Assembly (NCBI RefSeq): GCF_003945595.2
Contig: NW_024104442.1
Span: forward strand, 62,001-126,000
Origin: Pipra filicauda
Lineage: Eukaryota > Chordata > Aves > Passeriformes > Pipridae
Direction of reading: 5' to 3'
Length of the DNA stretch: 64,000 nt
The notes under the pieces are model-generated. The model made no database searches. It was not told the DNA's origin and saw only the letters and a list, made by a program, of their open reading frames with translations. This document shows positions 1 to 11,745 of the stretch, one piece after another. The first letter of the stretch is position 1, and every line of letters starts with the position of its first letter. The position numbers and the translations under genes were made by a program.

Positions 1-2171
1 AAAAATCCAGCCACTTTAGACAGTTCTTGGTCCTGTTTTACTTCACTTAGCACTTGACTTTGTGGGACCATCCCCCCCTCCCCCCTCAGTCTGGGGCATC
101 CTGGGGGGCTGCAGGTAACCCTGGCTTAATGGTTTCACCCTGATTTAAACCCAGGTTTAATTCTGTGTTGCTTCTGTCCTGCACGACCACCTTGTCATGG
201 TCACATTTTCCTTGTGGGCATTTTGATCCCTGAGTGCACAGGGATATATGATATATTCAGGCAGCTTGCTCTTAATCTCTGGAGCAGAGGATCCATCCAG
301 CCCCTCTTGGTGACACCTGGTGCTTTCCTTTCCCAACTTCTCCATCCCTCCTGTTCCCATGCTATCAGGATTTTAAGGATAAACTGGGTCATACCTCTGC
401 TGTCCTGCCTCTGCTCTGCTCAGGAGAGAGGTTTCCCTCTGCACTTGTTGGCTTTCTCTTTGCTTGTTTCCAGTCAGCACAGGGACACTGTGGAGGAACA
501 GACAGCTCAGTTTGGGAATATTCATACCCTGTGCCCTGGCACTCGGCTCCCTGTGCTGATCCTGTGCCTCTTCCTCCCCCTGTGCTCTCACACCTTTCCC
601 TTCTCTGTTTTTCCTGTGGTCAGCAATCTCCCCTGGCGTGATTTCCCCTCCTGGAAAGGAAGCAGCTCCTTGATATTACATTTCCTACTTCCAGTCATCT
701 TACTTTCCAGAGCTTTGTTAAAAACACTGGCAGGAAAGAGGGTTGAAGGGAGCAGCCTGCCCCCAGGTTTCCTGTTTTAGGACTAGTTTTTGTCCTGTGG
801 CACAGATAAATTAGGGAGGATTTGAGTTAAAGTTTTGGGAACGGAGGTTCCCTGTCTTTTGGGAGATTGAGCCCTCCTGGCCCTTGGCAAGATGCCATTC
901 TGAGGCTGGGACATGTGGGCTTGGGTAAATATTGGTTACTTCAAGAGCAGTTGGGTTTAGTTGGTGATAAGGTGAGAGATAACAGGGCATTGCTGAGCCA
1001 GATCCTTAAGCACAGCTCAAAGCAAACCCTTTGTTGTAGATACTGTAATTACTGAATAATCCCAAAACATTTGAAAAGATCGATTTTGGTTTGGTTAGGG
1101 CTCTCTCCTCATTTTTGTTATCTGGGTTCTGCTCGTGCTGCTTCAACCCTGTTGTGCTTGGCATGATTTAAATGACGAATGTGCCCGAGACTTGAGAATC
1201 TAAATATATACTGAGGGTGAGGATGCAAAATGAGACTGAGCCTTGGCTGTGATCTCTTGGTAAATGCCAGTTGTGCTTGTGAGTATTGGCATGGGCATAT
1301 TGTGCAGTGGGATGAATTTGAGAGCCAATGTTACAAATTCCTAGGGAAAACTGAGGTTCAGAAGAGACCTTTGTGGTTTTCTCATCCATGTCCTGCTGAA
1401 AGCAGTGGGAGGGCAGAGTGTTTTCCTCTTGGTAGCACCTGCCTGGGGTTCCAGAGCTGGAATGCACCACACTCCCCATGGCAGTAGCTCTTCCCTGTGC
1501 CATGAGGTGCCAGAGCTGATCCACAGTGATGCCACGAGAGTGGTGCCCAATCCAGCTCCTCCCCGGGGTGTCCTTTAGCTCCTCACCAAGCTGGGGACAC
1601 TGGTGTCACAAGGCCTTGCTAATGATTAGCTCACCCTGGGCTGTCCCAGGTGGGCAGGGGTGTTTTGCAACAGCTTTGGGGGGTTTTGCCCCCGTCCCTC
1701 CCCTCCCACCCCTGCCCTCCCCTTCTTCTGCACCTTATCAGTGTCAGAGCCAGTACTCTGGCCTGTGCTGGCTAATCCATGGCCTTGGGGTGTTCATAAA
1801 GAAAGAAAGTGGAAAGAGGGAGCTCTTATCTCGTGCCATTCCAAAGAGCAAGAGCAATGATCCCGGTATGAAGTCCCAGGAGCCGTGTCCACGTCCGCGC
1901 TCCCTGCTGTCCCCGTTCTCCGGGTGCTCCGAGGTGCCAGACTTCTCGGGAGAGCTGGGTGGTGAGGGGACAGCTGTTCTGCCAGGGGCCTGCCCACACC
2001 TTCCTCTGCTGGAAATCCAGTAGCCCGAGGAGCGGTGCTGCTAAATCCCTTGGGAGGAGGCGGTGGTGGCTGGGGGGGACAGGAGGGGCTGTCCCCTGCT
2101 GTCCCCATGGCCGTGATGTTGGCGCTGATGCCGCTGCTGCTCTGGGTCGGGGTGGTCTGTCTCTGTTTTAG
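1..2171 (+). other. intronic sequence upstream of the first visible RAB11FIP3 exon
   Basis: No coding exon is convincing here. The segment ends in a pyrimidine-rich tract and AG acceptor at 2170-2171. GC rises and CpGs appear at 1840-2100, but none of the three forward frames there resembles RAB11FIP3. I infer that it is intron of RAB11FIP3 because the first exon begins with a split codon (phase 1). Confidence 0.6.
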
Positions 2172-5100
2172 GCAGCTGCACCAGACGAGCTCGCTGGCCG
2201 TGGGGGTGATGGAGGAGTCCTACCAGGACAACCTGGAGTGCACGGACGAGGACATCACGGACAAGGTGAGAGGCTTCCTTTCCTGGCCGTGCTCTGCCTG
2301 TGCCATCAGGAGAACGCTGATTTTATGGTGGTCCTGCTGGGTTTTTCTGAGGTGTTAAGAGATAAGGATTATAGGACAAGATGGGAGCAGGGCAGGAGCA
2401 CAGGGGAGCTGTCTGTGCTGTCCTGGCGGAGTCAGTGCCTTGCAGTGCAGATCCACAGGCAGGGTCAGGCTGAAGCTCCTCTGGGTAGGTGGGTGCAGCT
2501 GGGACATAGAAAGCCATCGAGGGGCTGGAGGATGAGAGCACTCCAGGGATTGCAGAGCTCCTGTGCTGGGTCAGGAGGTGGCACTGGAGCCTTCTCCAGG
2601 GCTGGTGGCTGTCCCAGCGTGTCAGGAGGAGGGAGGGCTGTTTGCAGGCTGCGTTTTCACTTCTTCGCAAAACAAGATGTTCTCAAATTCTGCTTTTCGG
2701 AGTCAATTCGCCTGATGTGAAACAAGAACTTCCTTTCCTTGGCGCACTCTGCTTGTGCCATCAGGAAAAGCTGATTTTGTGCTGAGCCTGCTGGGTTTTA
2801 TGGGGGTGTTACAAGAAAAGAGTTATGGGATAAGATGGGAGCACAGGAAAGCTTTTGTATTGAGTACCCTTACCTAAAAATAGGGGAAAGAAGCTATGGG
2901 AAAGAAGGAGAATTAAAGATAGGTGAGTTGGGGCTTGCGTAAATGTCTGCTGCAGTCCTGAAACTCCTTGGAAATGGCTTTTTAATTCTAGAATATGAAT
3001 AGAGAGCTACATGTGAAAGAGAAATACATGTGTGTGTGGCTGCACTCGAAAATAATTATAACACATAGAAAGCCTTTAAAAACTAATTAAAAATCAAACA
3101 TTTTTCCAAGCCTAAAAATTGAAAAAAAATACTCATATTCCCTAAGGCAGTTAACTTGGGAAACCATGGATGTAGTACCTTGGTCTCTGCATGTTTTTTT
3201 TAATATCCACGTGTCTCTTGCCCTTCTCCAAGAACGGTGGTTTGGGTTTTGCAGACGTGTTCCTAGTTGCCTCTCCTCCATGATTGTTTTGTGTGGGTAT
3301 AACTGGGATTTGAATGAATAAAATGCAAATACAGCTGGAATAAAGCCTGCATAGGTACAGGGAGAAAACCCCTCACCTCTGATCCTTCCCCACCATCTGG
3401 CATTGACCCCTCCTATGTGACTTTATTTGTCTGCAAATGCAGGGGTTTGGTCCTGTTCCAGGCAGTGGAGTATGGATGCAGCAGAGCTCTGGAGATCCCT
3501 CTAGGCTCCACTTAGAATGTCATCAGGAAAGGGTTGAAGAAAGGCAAGAATGAAGTGTTTGACCCCGTACTGGTACATGGGAGACATCCAAACATGGGTG
3601 GAAAAGGATGTTTTATAAGGATGCTTTAAATGAGGGCACGGCTGCCCCATTCCTGTGGCAACCCTCCGTTTTTGAGGATGGTTCTGGGAGCTGCTCTGGG
3701 TTCAAGGAGGCCCATCCCAGCGGGTTCAGGGCTGGGTGGCTGATCCTCCCTGTGCCTCCCCACAGGTGGTGTTCCTGGAGAAGCGGGTGACGGAGCTGGA
3801 GAAGGACACGGCTGCCAACGGGGAGCAGCACAGCCGCCTCCGGCAGGAGAACCTGCAGCTGGTGCACAGGTGAGAGCCTGGCAGAGCACCACCTGGAGAG
3901 CCCCTGCCCATCCATATCCTGCTGCATCCATCCTAAATCCAGAGCACAGCCCTGACCAGCTGCTAGGAAGAAAAGTGAATCTATCCCAGCTGAAAGCAGG
4001 ACACAGTGCCTTTTAGATTTTATATACATACGTTTTATGTGCTTCCCCAGCCCACGTGTCTGTCCTTAAAGGTCTCTGGAGCTCCAGGACTTGGCTTTTG
4101 GCTTTTTTTATACATGGCTTTTAGTGACCTAAAGCTGTGTCAGGGCAGGGTTGGGTATCAGGAAAAGGTTCTTCCCCCAGAGGATGGTTGGCACTGACCA
4201 GGCTCCCCAGGGCAGTGGGCACAGCCCCAAGGCTGCCAGAGCTCCAGGAGTGTTTGGATGATACTCTCAGGGACAGGGTGGGATTGTTGGGGTGCCTGTG
4301 CAGGGCCGGGAGTTGAACTTGATGATCCTTCTGTGTCCCTTCCATCTCAGGATACTCTTATTTTTATGTTTATTTTTTCATTATATGTTTATCTGTTTAT
4401 TTATACATTAATGTATAAAATATGCTTTCCTGCCCCATTTGTCCCTCCCAAAAAGTTTCTGGAGCTCCAGGGGCTTGGCTTTTTTATACATGGGACGCTC
4501 CAGAAAACCGCAGGGAAGTCATGCTGCTTGGAAGGCTTCCCATTCCAGGAGGGCACACACTTCATCCTTCTTTCTGCAGACTCTTTCTGGCCCTTATTTC
4601 ACCCAGCAGCTCTGGGTGGGAGGCACAGCCGAGCCACTACAACCCACCTCCACCCTCCCCACAGCCAGCCCTGATCCCACTGCTGCCAGATCCTGGCAGG
4701 GGTGCAGCCCTTTGGATCCCACATGATGTAATATCTGTCTGTACTAATCTCCCAGGCCCTCTCTCCCGGGGTGTATTTACCCCGGGCAGATAAACCCGGC
4801 AGGAGTTTATCTATAGGGCTCTAAGGCTGTTAAATAACAGCCGTGTCAGGGATCTGAGGGATCCAAACAAAGGTTTTCCTAAGCCCTGATAAACTTTGGA
4901 GTGAGGGAAATGTTTTCACTTGAGCAGCTTGGCCCAAAAATGCCAATTTTCTCTGAGTGGAGTAAAGTCCTGACTGTGCTCCCTGGTGGGGAGGAGTTGG
5001 TTCATCTGGGAAAAGCCTTCATAAAGGCTTTGCATAAATTCCAGCTCCTTGCCTCATCCCTGGAAATGTTCAAGGCCAGGTTGGATGGGGCTCTGAGCAG

Positions 5101-8100
5101 CCTGGCCTAGTGGAGCCAGGCTGGGAGAGCTGGGGGGTTCACCTGGAGAGGAGAAGGCTCCAGGGAGACCTGAGAGCCCCTTCCAGGGCCTAAAGGGGCT
5201 CCAGGAGAGCTGGAGAGGGACTGGGGACAAGGGCCTGGAGAGACAGGGCAAGGGGGAATGGCTTCCCATTGCCAAAGGGCAGGGTTAGATGGGATATTGG
5301 GAAGGAATTGTTGGCTCTGAGGGTGGTGAGGCCCTGGCACAGGTTGCCCAGAGAAGCTGTGGCTGCCCCATCCCTGGAAGTGTCCAAGGCCAGGTTGGAC
5401 GGGGCTTGGAGCAACCTGGGCTAGTGGAAGGTGTCCCTGCTCATGGCAGGGGATGGAATAGGGTGAGCTTTGAGGTCCCTTCCCACCCAAACCATTCTGG
5501 GATTCTGTGTTATTGCAGTTCTGGTGGCACACAGGGAATGGTGACCTGCAGAACCTGTATTTTTTGTTGGAGACATGAAAGAGTGAAAAGAAGGAGGGTT
5601 GGAGCTGTTGTCATCTCTTACCTGGGTGATGAGATCACTTCATGGTAGAAACAGCTGAAGGAGGATTTCTCTGCCATGGCCACTACAGGTGGAACCACAG
5701 CCTTGGGTCTTATTTGTGGATTAGATGATCTGAAAGATCTTTTCCAACCTCAATGACTCCATGAGATTCTGATTGAATAGCTTGCTCAGGGTGACCCACA
5801 GGCTGTGGGTTACAGGATGATTACTGTGCTTCTTCCTTCACTTCCCCCTTTAAAGGATTCTGATGCAGCCTGGGGACTTAAAAAACTAGTCAGAGACACA
5901 CCAGCAGACAACCTGGCTTGTTTCATTTTCTTTGCCTGTTTTGCTCAACATTTGGGTCGTTGGGGGTTTCCTGGACTGTCCCACTGCATCTGCTGGGAGG
6001 GAGTGAAGCTGTTGGAGATGGTGATCGGTGTATTTTCCCTGAAATCTTGCTGTATTTCAGAATCTGCTTCTCCCAGCTCATCTGTGGGGTGGGAAAGGGC
6101 TGGGAAAAGAGCCTGGTCCCTCCCTTGAGATGGCAGTGGGCCTAAGGAAAGCTTAATCCTCTCTTTCTCCTTTCTGCAGAGCAAATGCCCTTGAGGAACA
6201 GCTGAAGGAGCAGGAGCTGAGGGCTGACCAGACCCTCCTGGAGGAGATCAAGAAGCAGAGGGAGCTGCTCAGCAAAATGGAGAGGGAGAAGAGCATCGAG
6301 ATCGAGAACCTGCAGGCCAGGTGGGGCTGGGCAGGGCTGGGTGGGGGCAGGTCCCCTGGACCCCCAGGTACACACTGGAATCAGTGTACAGGCCTCTGGG
6401 GGGACAAAGTGAGGTGGACTGTGAGTTTAGGTTGGTTCAAGGTGTAACTGAAGTCATTACAAACCCTGAATTTTGTCTATTTTTACCTTTGTTCCAAAAT
6501 CAAGCTCCTCCACGGACCTCATCATGGATTCTTTATTTGAATTTCCCTTCTGCAGTTTAAATTTAGCTCTTGTCCTCTATCCATGTGCCTGCCCACAGCA
6601 TGTGTGAGGAGGGGGGTTGTTAGTGCTTGTTCCCATAAATGACTCCTGGAGGTACATTTGATGCCCAGATATTTTGCACCTTGATGGAAACGGGCAGGGA
6701 AAGAATTGCCCCAACAGGCAGAGTGTCCCAGCCAGGGTGCTTTGTGCTGCCTCTTGGATTCCAAAGGAAATAGTGGTGTGAGAGAGGTTTCAGTTATTTA
6801 ACAGAATTTTTTTTCAGCTTTTCCAGAATGTTTTTCTGTTCAGCCCCTGCAGTCAATGAAAGATGAAGACAGTGGAGTTTTTTAACCAGTCACCATTACA
6901 TGGACGTTCCTTTTCCTGGGACTGTGAACCCAAAGCCCTGATAAAGGCACTGATAAAGCCCTTGGGGCAAGAAATAGCATTGGACCTGCTAGAGAAGGGC
7001 ATGACATTGGCCAACAGGCTTGTCATGATCACGTGGCTGTCCCTCTCTTTCCCCTTAGAGCAGAAATAATGGAATTCTCAGGGTTTGTTTTGGACAGATC
7101 CTGGTTTAATATTCCTGGTGGTGTTTTCTCTGTGTCTCCCCCCCGTGGGATGCTGGGTGGGTGTCTCACAGCTGGTTCCCATGGCAGGCTGCAGCAGCTG
7201 GATGATGAGAACAGTGAGCTGAGGTCCTGCGTGCCCTGTCTGAGAGCCAACATCGAGAGGCTGGAGGAGGTGAGGCCCAGGGGGTGCCCAGGACGGGCTG
7301 GGGATCTGGGTTTGGGATGAAATTCTCATTTCCATGACCGTGAGATCCATCTGATGTAACAAACAAACCAGCTGCTTCCAGTCCCTGCAGCCCCTGCTCT
7401 GGACCAGCACTATCCCAGACCACTGTCTGTGCAGGCTCCCACTGTTTAGCTTGGAAGCTGGGAATAAAGCCCCTAATTAATCTCTCTGTGTCAGTGGCTG
7501 CTCCTGAGGGGACTCATGCCCTCTTGTGGAAGCTTGTCCCCATCCCTGTCCCCTTTCCTGTGGCTCCAGTCCACTGCAGGGGAGGAGGAGGAGCAGATGC
7601 TTCATCTCCATATCCTGGGCTTTGCAAGTTGAGCCTTCAAAGATCTGTGACATCTCCCAGACCTTCCTCCCTCCCACCCTGCTCAGAGTCCAAGGTCATG
7701 CAGATGCTGGTGGGACTGGGATGGGAGGCTTCCTGAGGCATCACAGTCCACAGATGGACAAGATCCTCGTTTTTGGAGGTAATGTGGGTTGTGGATGTGA
7801 CATCTGTACAGAGACTACATTTTGTTTCTGCCAAGCTTGTGGCAGAATTAAGGTTAAAATGGAAGTGAAATCAAACTTCCCTGCCTAGCTGAAGGGTCTG
7901 GAGCATTTTATCATGTTTAATCCCACGGGAGAGTGCTGCAGCTCCATCCCTCCTGACCTGGCCACCATGAAGTGGTCTTCATCTACCAGGACCTTGTGAG
8001 CACAGTTGAGGCTGGGGGCAGGAAAACCGCTGTGGCTCTGAGGACAAATTCCCTGCCTTGGTTTGTTTCAGCCATGGGAAGTTGGTTTTGATCCATAATC

Positions 8101-11100
8101 TCCCTTCAGAGCTCCTCTTCTCCGATGGGATTAAGGAGAAGCAAGAGGTGCGATCGCTGCCCCTTTCTGCCAAGGAGAAGCCCAGCTCATGAGCAGCTGC
8201 TTGTCCAGTGCCCCAAATCAGGATTTTGTTGTCAGTGTTCCTTTTCCTGCTGGTGTGTTGCCTTTGGTGCTCTGCTCCATGGACCAGGACACCCCAAACC
8301 CAGCAGCTGGAGCTGCCCCACAGAGCTGCTCCTCACCCCTTCGTGCCATGGGCCATCTATCACCAGCACTGGGTGGGGTCTTGGGGTATTTTTGGATTTC
8401 TGAAAGCCAAAACCTTTCCCATGAGGCTGGAAACTGTGAGCCCAGGGAGGGAGTGGTGAGCTGGTCACAGGCAGAAGGTTGTGCTGTACAGGGCTGTTGG
8501 CATCTTTACCTGCATCCCAAACCTTCAGCCAAGGCTTTGACAATGAGAAGGGGACAGAGCTGGCTGTGTGTTTTACATCCTGGCTTGAACTGGTCCTGTT
8601 CCTTCCTGGATCAGCCCCCAGTTAAAACCTTTCATATCTGAAACCGAGAATGAGCAAAGGGAGGCAAAGATCTCGGGTCTGTGGCTTTTCTGAAATGCAA
8701 ACTGAAGGAGCCTTATGATTTAATGTCTCCCCTTGGCCTGGAGCCCCTCTGCTGGCCCCAGTCCCTCCCAGCCTGTCCCACGCCAGCATCACACTTCCCA
8801 GAAAATGGCACAAGTGTGGATATTCCTGTGGATTTGTTCTGGACTCATCTCACACTGCCTCTCTCAGTGCTATTTTGGTGTGTGGCTGCCGAAGCTCTCA
8901 GGCTCTGAAGCCCTCAGCAAATGAAATCCCAGCAGGCAGAGCATCCTTGTCCATCAGGAGAGGATCCTTCCCTGCGGAGCTCAGCGTGTGCCGCACTCCT
9001 GAGTGAGTGGGAAGAGCCCTGGCAGTGCCAAGCAGAGCCAAACCCTGTCACTGGTGCCTTTTGTGTCATTGCAGGAGAAGCAGAAGCTGCTGGATGAGAT
9101 TGAAGACCTCACTGTGCAGCTCACTGAGGAGCAGGAGAAAAAGAGGAAGATGGGGGACAAGCTGAGTCAGGAGAGGCACCAGTTCCAGAAGGAGAAGGAG
9201 TCGACACAGGAGGTGAGTAGGGTCTGTGCCTGCCACAGCCCTGCCCTGCTAGTCTCCAAAATTAGGGCTGTGTGGGAAAGTTGGCCTTGGCAGCCTCTCC
9301 AGAACAGGTATAATGGGAGTCCTTGGTGCTGCCTGGGCAGAAGAAGGTCGTTCAGCAGCTTAACTGCATCACATTGGTCACTTTTGCCTGAATTTTGTTA
9401 AAATTCATCTGAATTTTAACACCATATCTGCAAAGGGGGGCTGTGCCACCATGGCCCCTTCCTTTTCTGCCTGGAAGGAATGGTGGCACGAGGACAGTGA
9501 CAATGGCACATGGAGCCAGCAGGCAGGAGGAGAGGGGTGTGGGGCTGCTGGGGTGAGAACTGCCAGCTCCTGAGTGCCTGGGAGCAGGATCACAGCCCCC
9601 CAGTCCTTCCATCATCTGTAGTGTGGTAGTACTGGTAATTCCAGCTGGAGGCTCAAGCAGGGTTTGGTGGCAGGAAAGGAGCTTTGGGCCTCAAAGTGGA
9701 AATTACTGTCACTGTGGTGACACTGAGAGCACTGTGGTGAGCTGGGGACTCAGTGCTGGGGCATTGAGATGGGAGATGTCTGAGGAGATGCTCACATTGC
9801 TGGGAGGTCTGTGCTGCTGCAGGCCCCAAACCAGCATCTCTGGGGCTCCATCAGGGTCATTCCAGGGCTGTGCTCATGTATTTAAATAGCTCCCCATCTC
9901 CTTCTTGCTGGAGGTGTCAGGGAAGAAGGGGCCACCATGTGTCCCCCAGAAAGGGACTTAATCATGGAATGGTTTGGGTTGGAAGGGACCTTAAAGCTCA
10001 TCCTTAAAGCTCAGCCCTGCCATGGGCAGGGACACCTTCCACTAGCCCAGGTTGCTCCAAGTCCTGTCCAACCTGGCCTTGGACACTTCCAGGGATGGGG
10101 CAGCCACTGCTCTTTACGACGACCCTGCTGCAGCCACAGATGGGGCTGTTCCCAGCCAGGGACAGCCTGTCTGTCACACCAGCCAGGACCAGAGGGTGCT
10201 GCTGGGTTTTCAGGGGCTGTGGCACTCACTTGTCCCCTTCCCTTGCTCTGCAGCTCATTGAGGACCTCAGGAAGCAGCTCGAGCACCTGCAGCTCTTCAA
10301 GCTGGAGGCGGAGCAGCGTCGAGGCCGGAGCAGCAGCCTGGGGCTGCAGGAGTACAACAGCAGGACACGGGAGACGGAGCTGGAGCAAGAGATCAAGCAG
10401 CTCAAGCAGGTGGGGAGGGCTGGGCAGGGAGGGAAGTGATGTCCTGGCACCAAGGAGGGGTCAGCAGGGTCTGGGGGCTCCCTCAGATGGCCCAATGCTT
10501 TCTTGCTCTTCTCTCTGGGGACGGGGAGGTTGGCTCCTTCTTCTGAGGGTCAGCATGTACACTCAGGAGCCCTTCTCTCTGCTGTGCCTCCTGAATCTTC
10601 CCATCTCATGATTCCAGAGGTTCTCCAGGCTCTGCTGAGGTAGAGTCAGGAGGCCCTGACAGCTGTTGGCAGTGTTGTGTGAGCTGTGTTAGGATGGAAA
10701 CTCCTCCCTTCCCAGGCTGGATGAGCTCTGAGGGCACCAGGTGCTTAATCGTCTGGTTTGTCTCTGTGAACAGGATAACAGGAACCTGAAGGAGCAGAAT
10801 GATGAACTGAACGGGCAGATCATTAACTTGAGCATCCAGGGAGCCAAGAACCTCTTCTCAGCCTCCTTTTCAGAATCCCTGGCAGCAGAGATCAGCTCTG
10901 TCTCCAGAGATGAGGTATGTGCCATGAGGTGCTGGTGCCCTCACACTGCACCTTCCTGGGCTGGCTGGGGCATTCCCTGTGCCCTCAGCCTGAGAGGGCC
11001 TGGGAGGAGCTGATGTGCCCTGTCTGTGGTCTAGCTCACTCCCGAAGCTCACCTGAAAGATGGCAAGAGCAAAGAAGTCCCTACACAACTCTTTGCAGAA

Positions 11101-11745
11101 CTTGCAGGACTTAACCTGCCTCCCAGCCCTCCTTCCTGGGAACAGGGAACCTACTCCCTGCCAATTTGCTGATACTGGCAGCTCTGCCTTGCCTGCCCCG
11201 TGACAGCCTTCCCCTTCCCAGGACAGACCAGCCACCACAGGGTGTGTCTGTCTGTCTGGAACTGTCTTAAATCCCCCAGGAGCCAGGACATCACCCTGGA
11301 GATCCCGACTTCTCTGGTCGTGTCCTCCCTGTACCCCAGACTCTGGTGGCCCTGCTTATGAGACTCCAAGAAGTGGGAATATCCTGGGAAACACACCAGG
11401 ATATTTTGGGGGTCCAGTGGAGTTGTGATGCTCTCTGCTTTGTTCAGGCTCCTGACTGGCTGAGAGGAAGGACAAGAGCGAGCAGAACCAGTTTTTCCTA
11501 TCCCCTTAATGGTCAGGAATATCCCAGGCCACAGTGAAGAAGAGGGAAACATCCATGGGTGCACAGAGCCACGGGAAGCCCTGGGCAGTGTCAGGCAGTG
11601 ACCTCTCCCTCCCTCTCTCCCTCCTTTGCAGCTCATGGAAGCAATCCAAAAGCAAGAGGAGATCAACTTCCGCCTGCAGGATTACATCGACAGGATCATC
11701 GTGGCCATCATGGAGACAAACCCCTCCATCCTGGAAGTCAAGTAA
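2172..11745 (+). CDS. RAB11FIP3: RAB11FIP3, C-terminal coding exons (5' part outside window)
   Basis: Class II Rab11-family interacting protein. The family links Rab11/Arf6 recycling endosomes to motors and to the cleavage furrow in cytokinesis. Eight exons, all with AG/GT borders and compatible phases: 2172-2265, 3766-3869, 6180-6320, 7188-7269, 9075-9212, 10254-10409, 10774-10914 and 11632-11745 (stop TAA 11743-11745). Together they encode 322 residues, nearly all coiled coil (heptads such as LEKRVTELEKDT and QLKEQELRADQTLLEEIKKQ). The final exon carries the Rab11-binding domain, with EEINFRLQDYIDRIIVAIME and the C-terminus NPSILEVK. From memory human RAB11FIP3 ends the same way, whereas RAB11FIP4 ends differently, so FIP3 is preferred. 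The EF-hand region must lie to the left of the window. Short exons sit in introns with CR1 insertions. Confidence 0.93.
2274..2845 (+). repeat. diverged direct duplication inside RAB11FIP3 intron
   Basis: About 115 bp at 2274-2390, starting 8 bp after the exon donor, recurs at 2730-2845 with roughly 80% identity by eye. Shared blocks include CTTCCTTTCCT, TGTGCCATCAGGA, CCTGCTGGGTTTT and AAGATGGGAGCA. No known element is recognised. Confidence 0.75.
4043..4492 (+). repeat. imperfect ~60-bp direct repeats flanking a CR1 copy
   Basis: 4043-4115 and 4429-4492 share TCTGGAGCTCCAGG, CTTGGCTTTT and TTTTTTATACATGG in the same order. The CR1 fragment lies between them. Confidence 0.65.
4128..4372 (+). 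mobile_element. CR1 LINE 3'-end fragment
   Basis: Typical CR1 3' sequence: a GGAAAAGGTTCTTCCCCCAGAG block, then the GCCAGAGCTCCAGGAG and GATGATCCTTCTGTG stretches. Truncated at the 5' end, in an intron of RAB11FIP3. Confidence 0.85.
5045..5110 (+). mobile_element. CR1 LINE tail fragment
   Basis: The GGAAATGTTCAAGGCCAGGT block followed by GAGCAGCCTGGCCTAGTGGA is CR1 3' sequence. It is directly abutted by a second, longer CR1 copy. Confidence 0.75.
5111..5515 (+). mobile_element. CR1 LINE 3'-end fragment
   Basis: Begins with the GGAGAGCTGGGGGGTTCACC block and runs through GGGATATTGGGAAGGAATTG to the 3' end CCAAACCATTCTGGGATTCT. One of the most complete CR1 tails in the window. Confidence 0.9.
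5640..5775 (+). mobile_element. short CR1-like 3' fragment
   Basis: GATCTTTTCCAACCTCAATG followed by ACTCCATGAGATTCTGAT resembles a CR1 terminus. Diverged and short. Confidence 0.6.
9958..10115 (-). mobile_element. CR1 LINE 3'-end fragment, reverse
   Basis: The complement of the CR1 tail: GGTTTGGGTTGGAAGGGACC, then CACCTTCCACTAGCCCAGGT and GGACACTTCCAGGGATGGGG. It ends about 140 bp before a RAB11FIP3 exon. Confidence 0.88.

Noticed and set aside
1526..2023. Possible upstream RAB11FIP3 exon in the CpG-rich patch
   Set aside because: A donor-like GTGGTGAG is present, but no frame resembles the known protein and no clear acceptor pairs with it.
2172..11745. Identification as RAB11FIP4
   Set aside because: The C-terminus DYIDRIIVAIMETNPSILEVK and the preceding AFSESLAAEIS-type sequence match FIP3 as I recall it, while FIP4 differs here.
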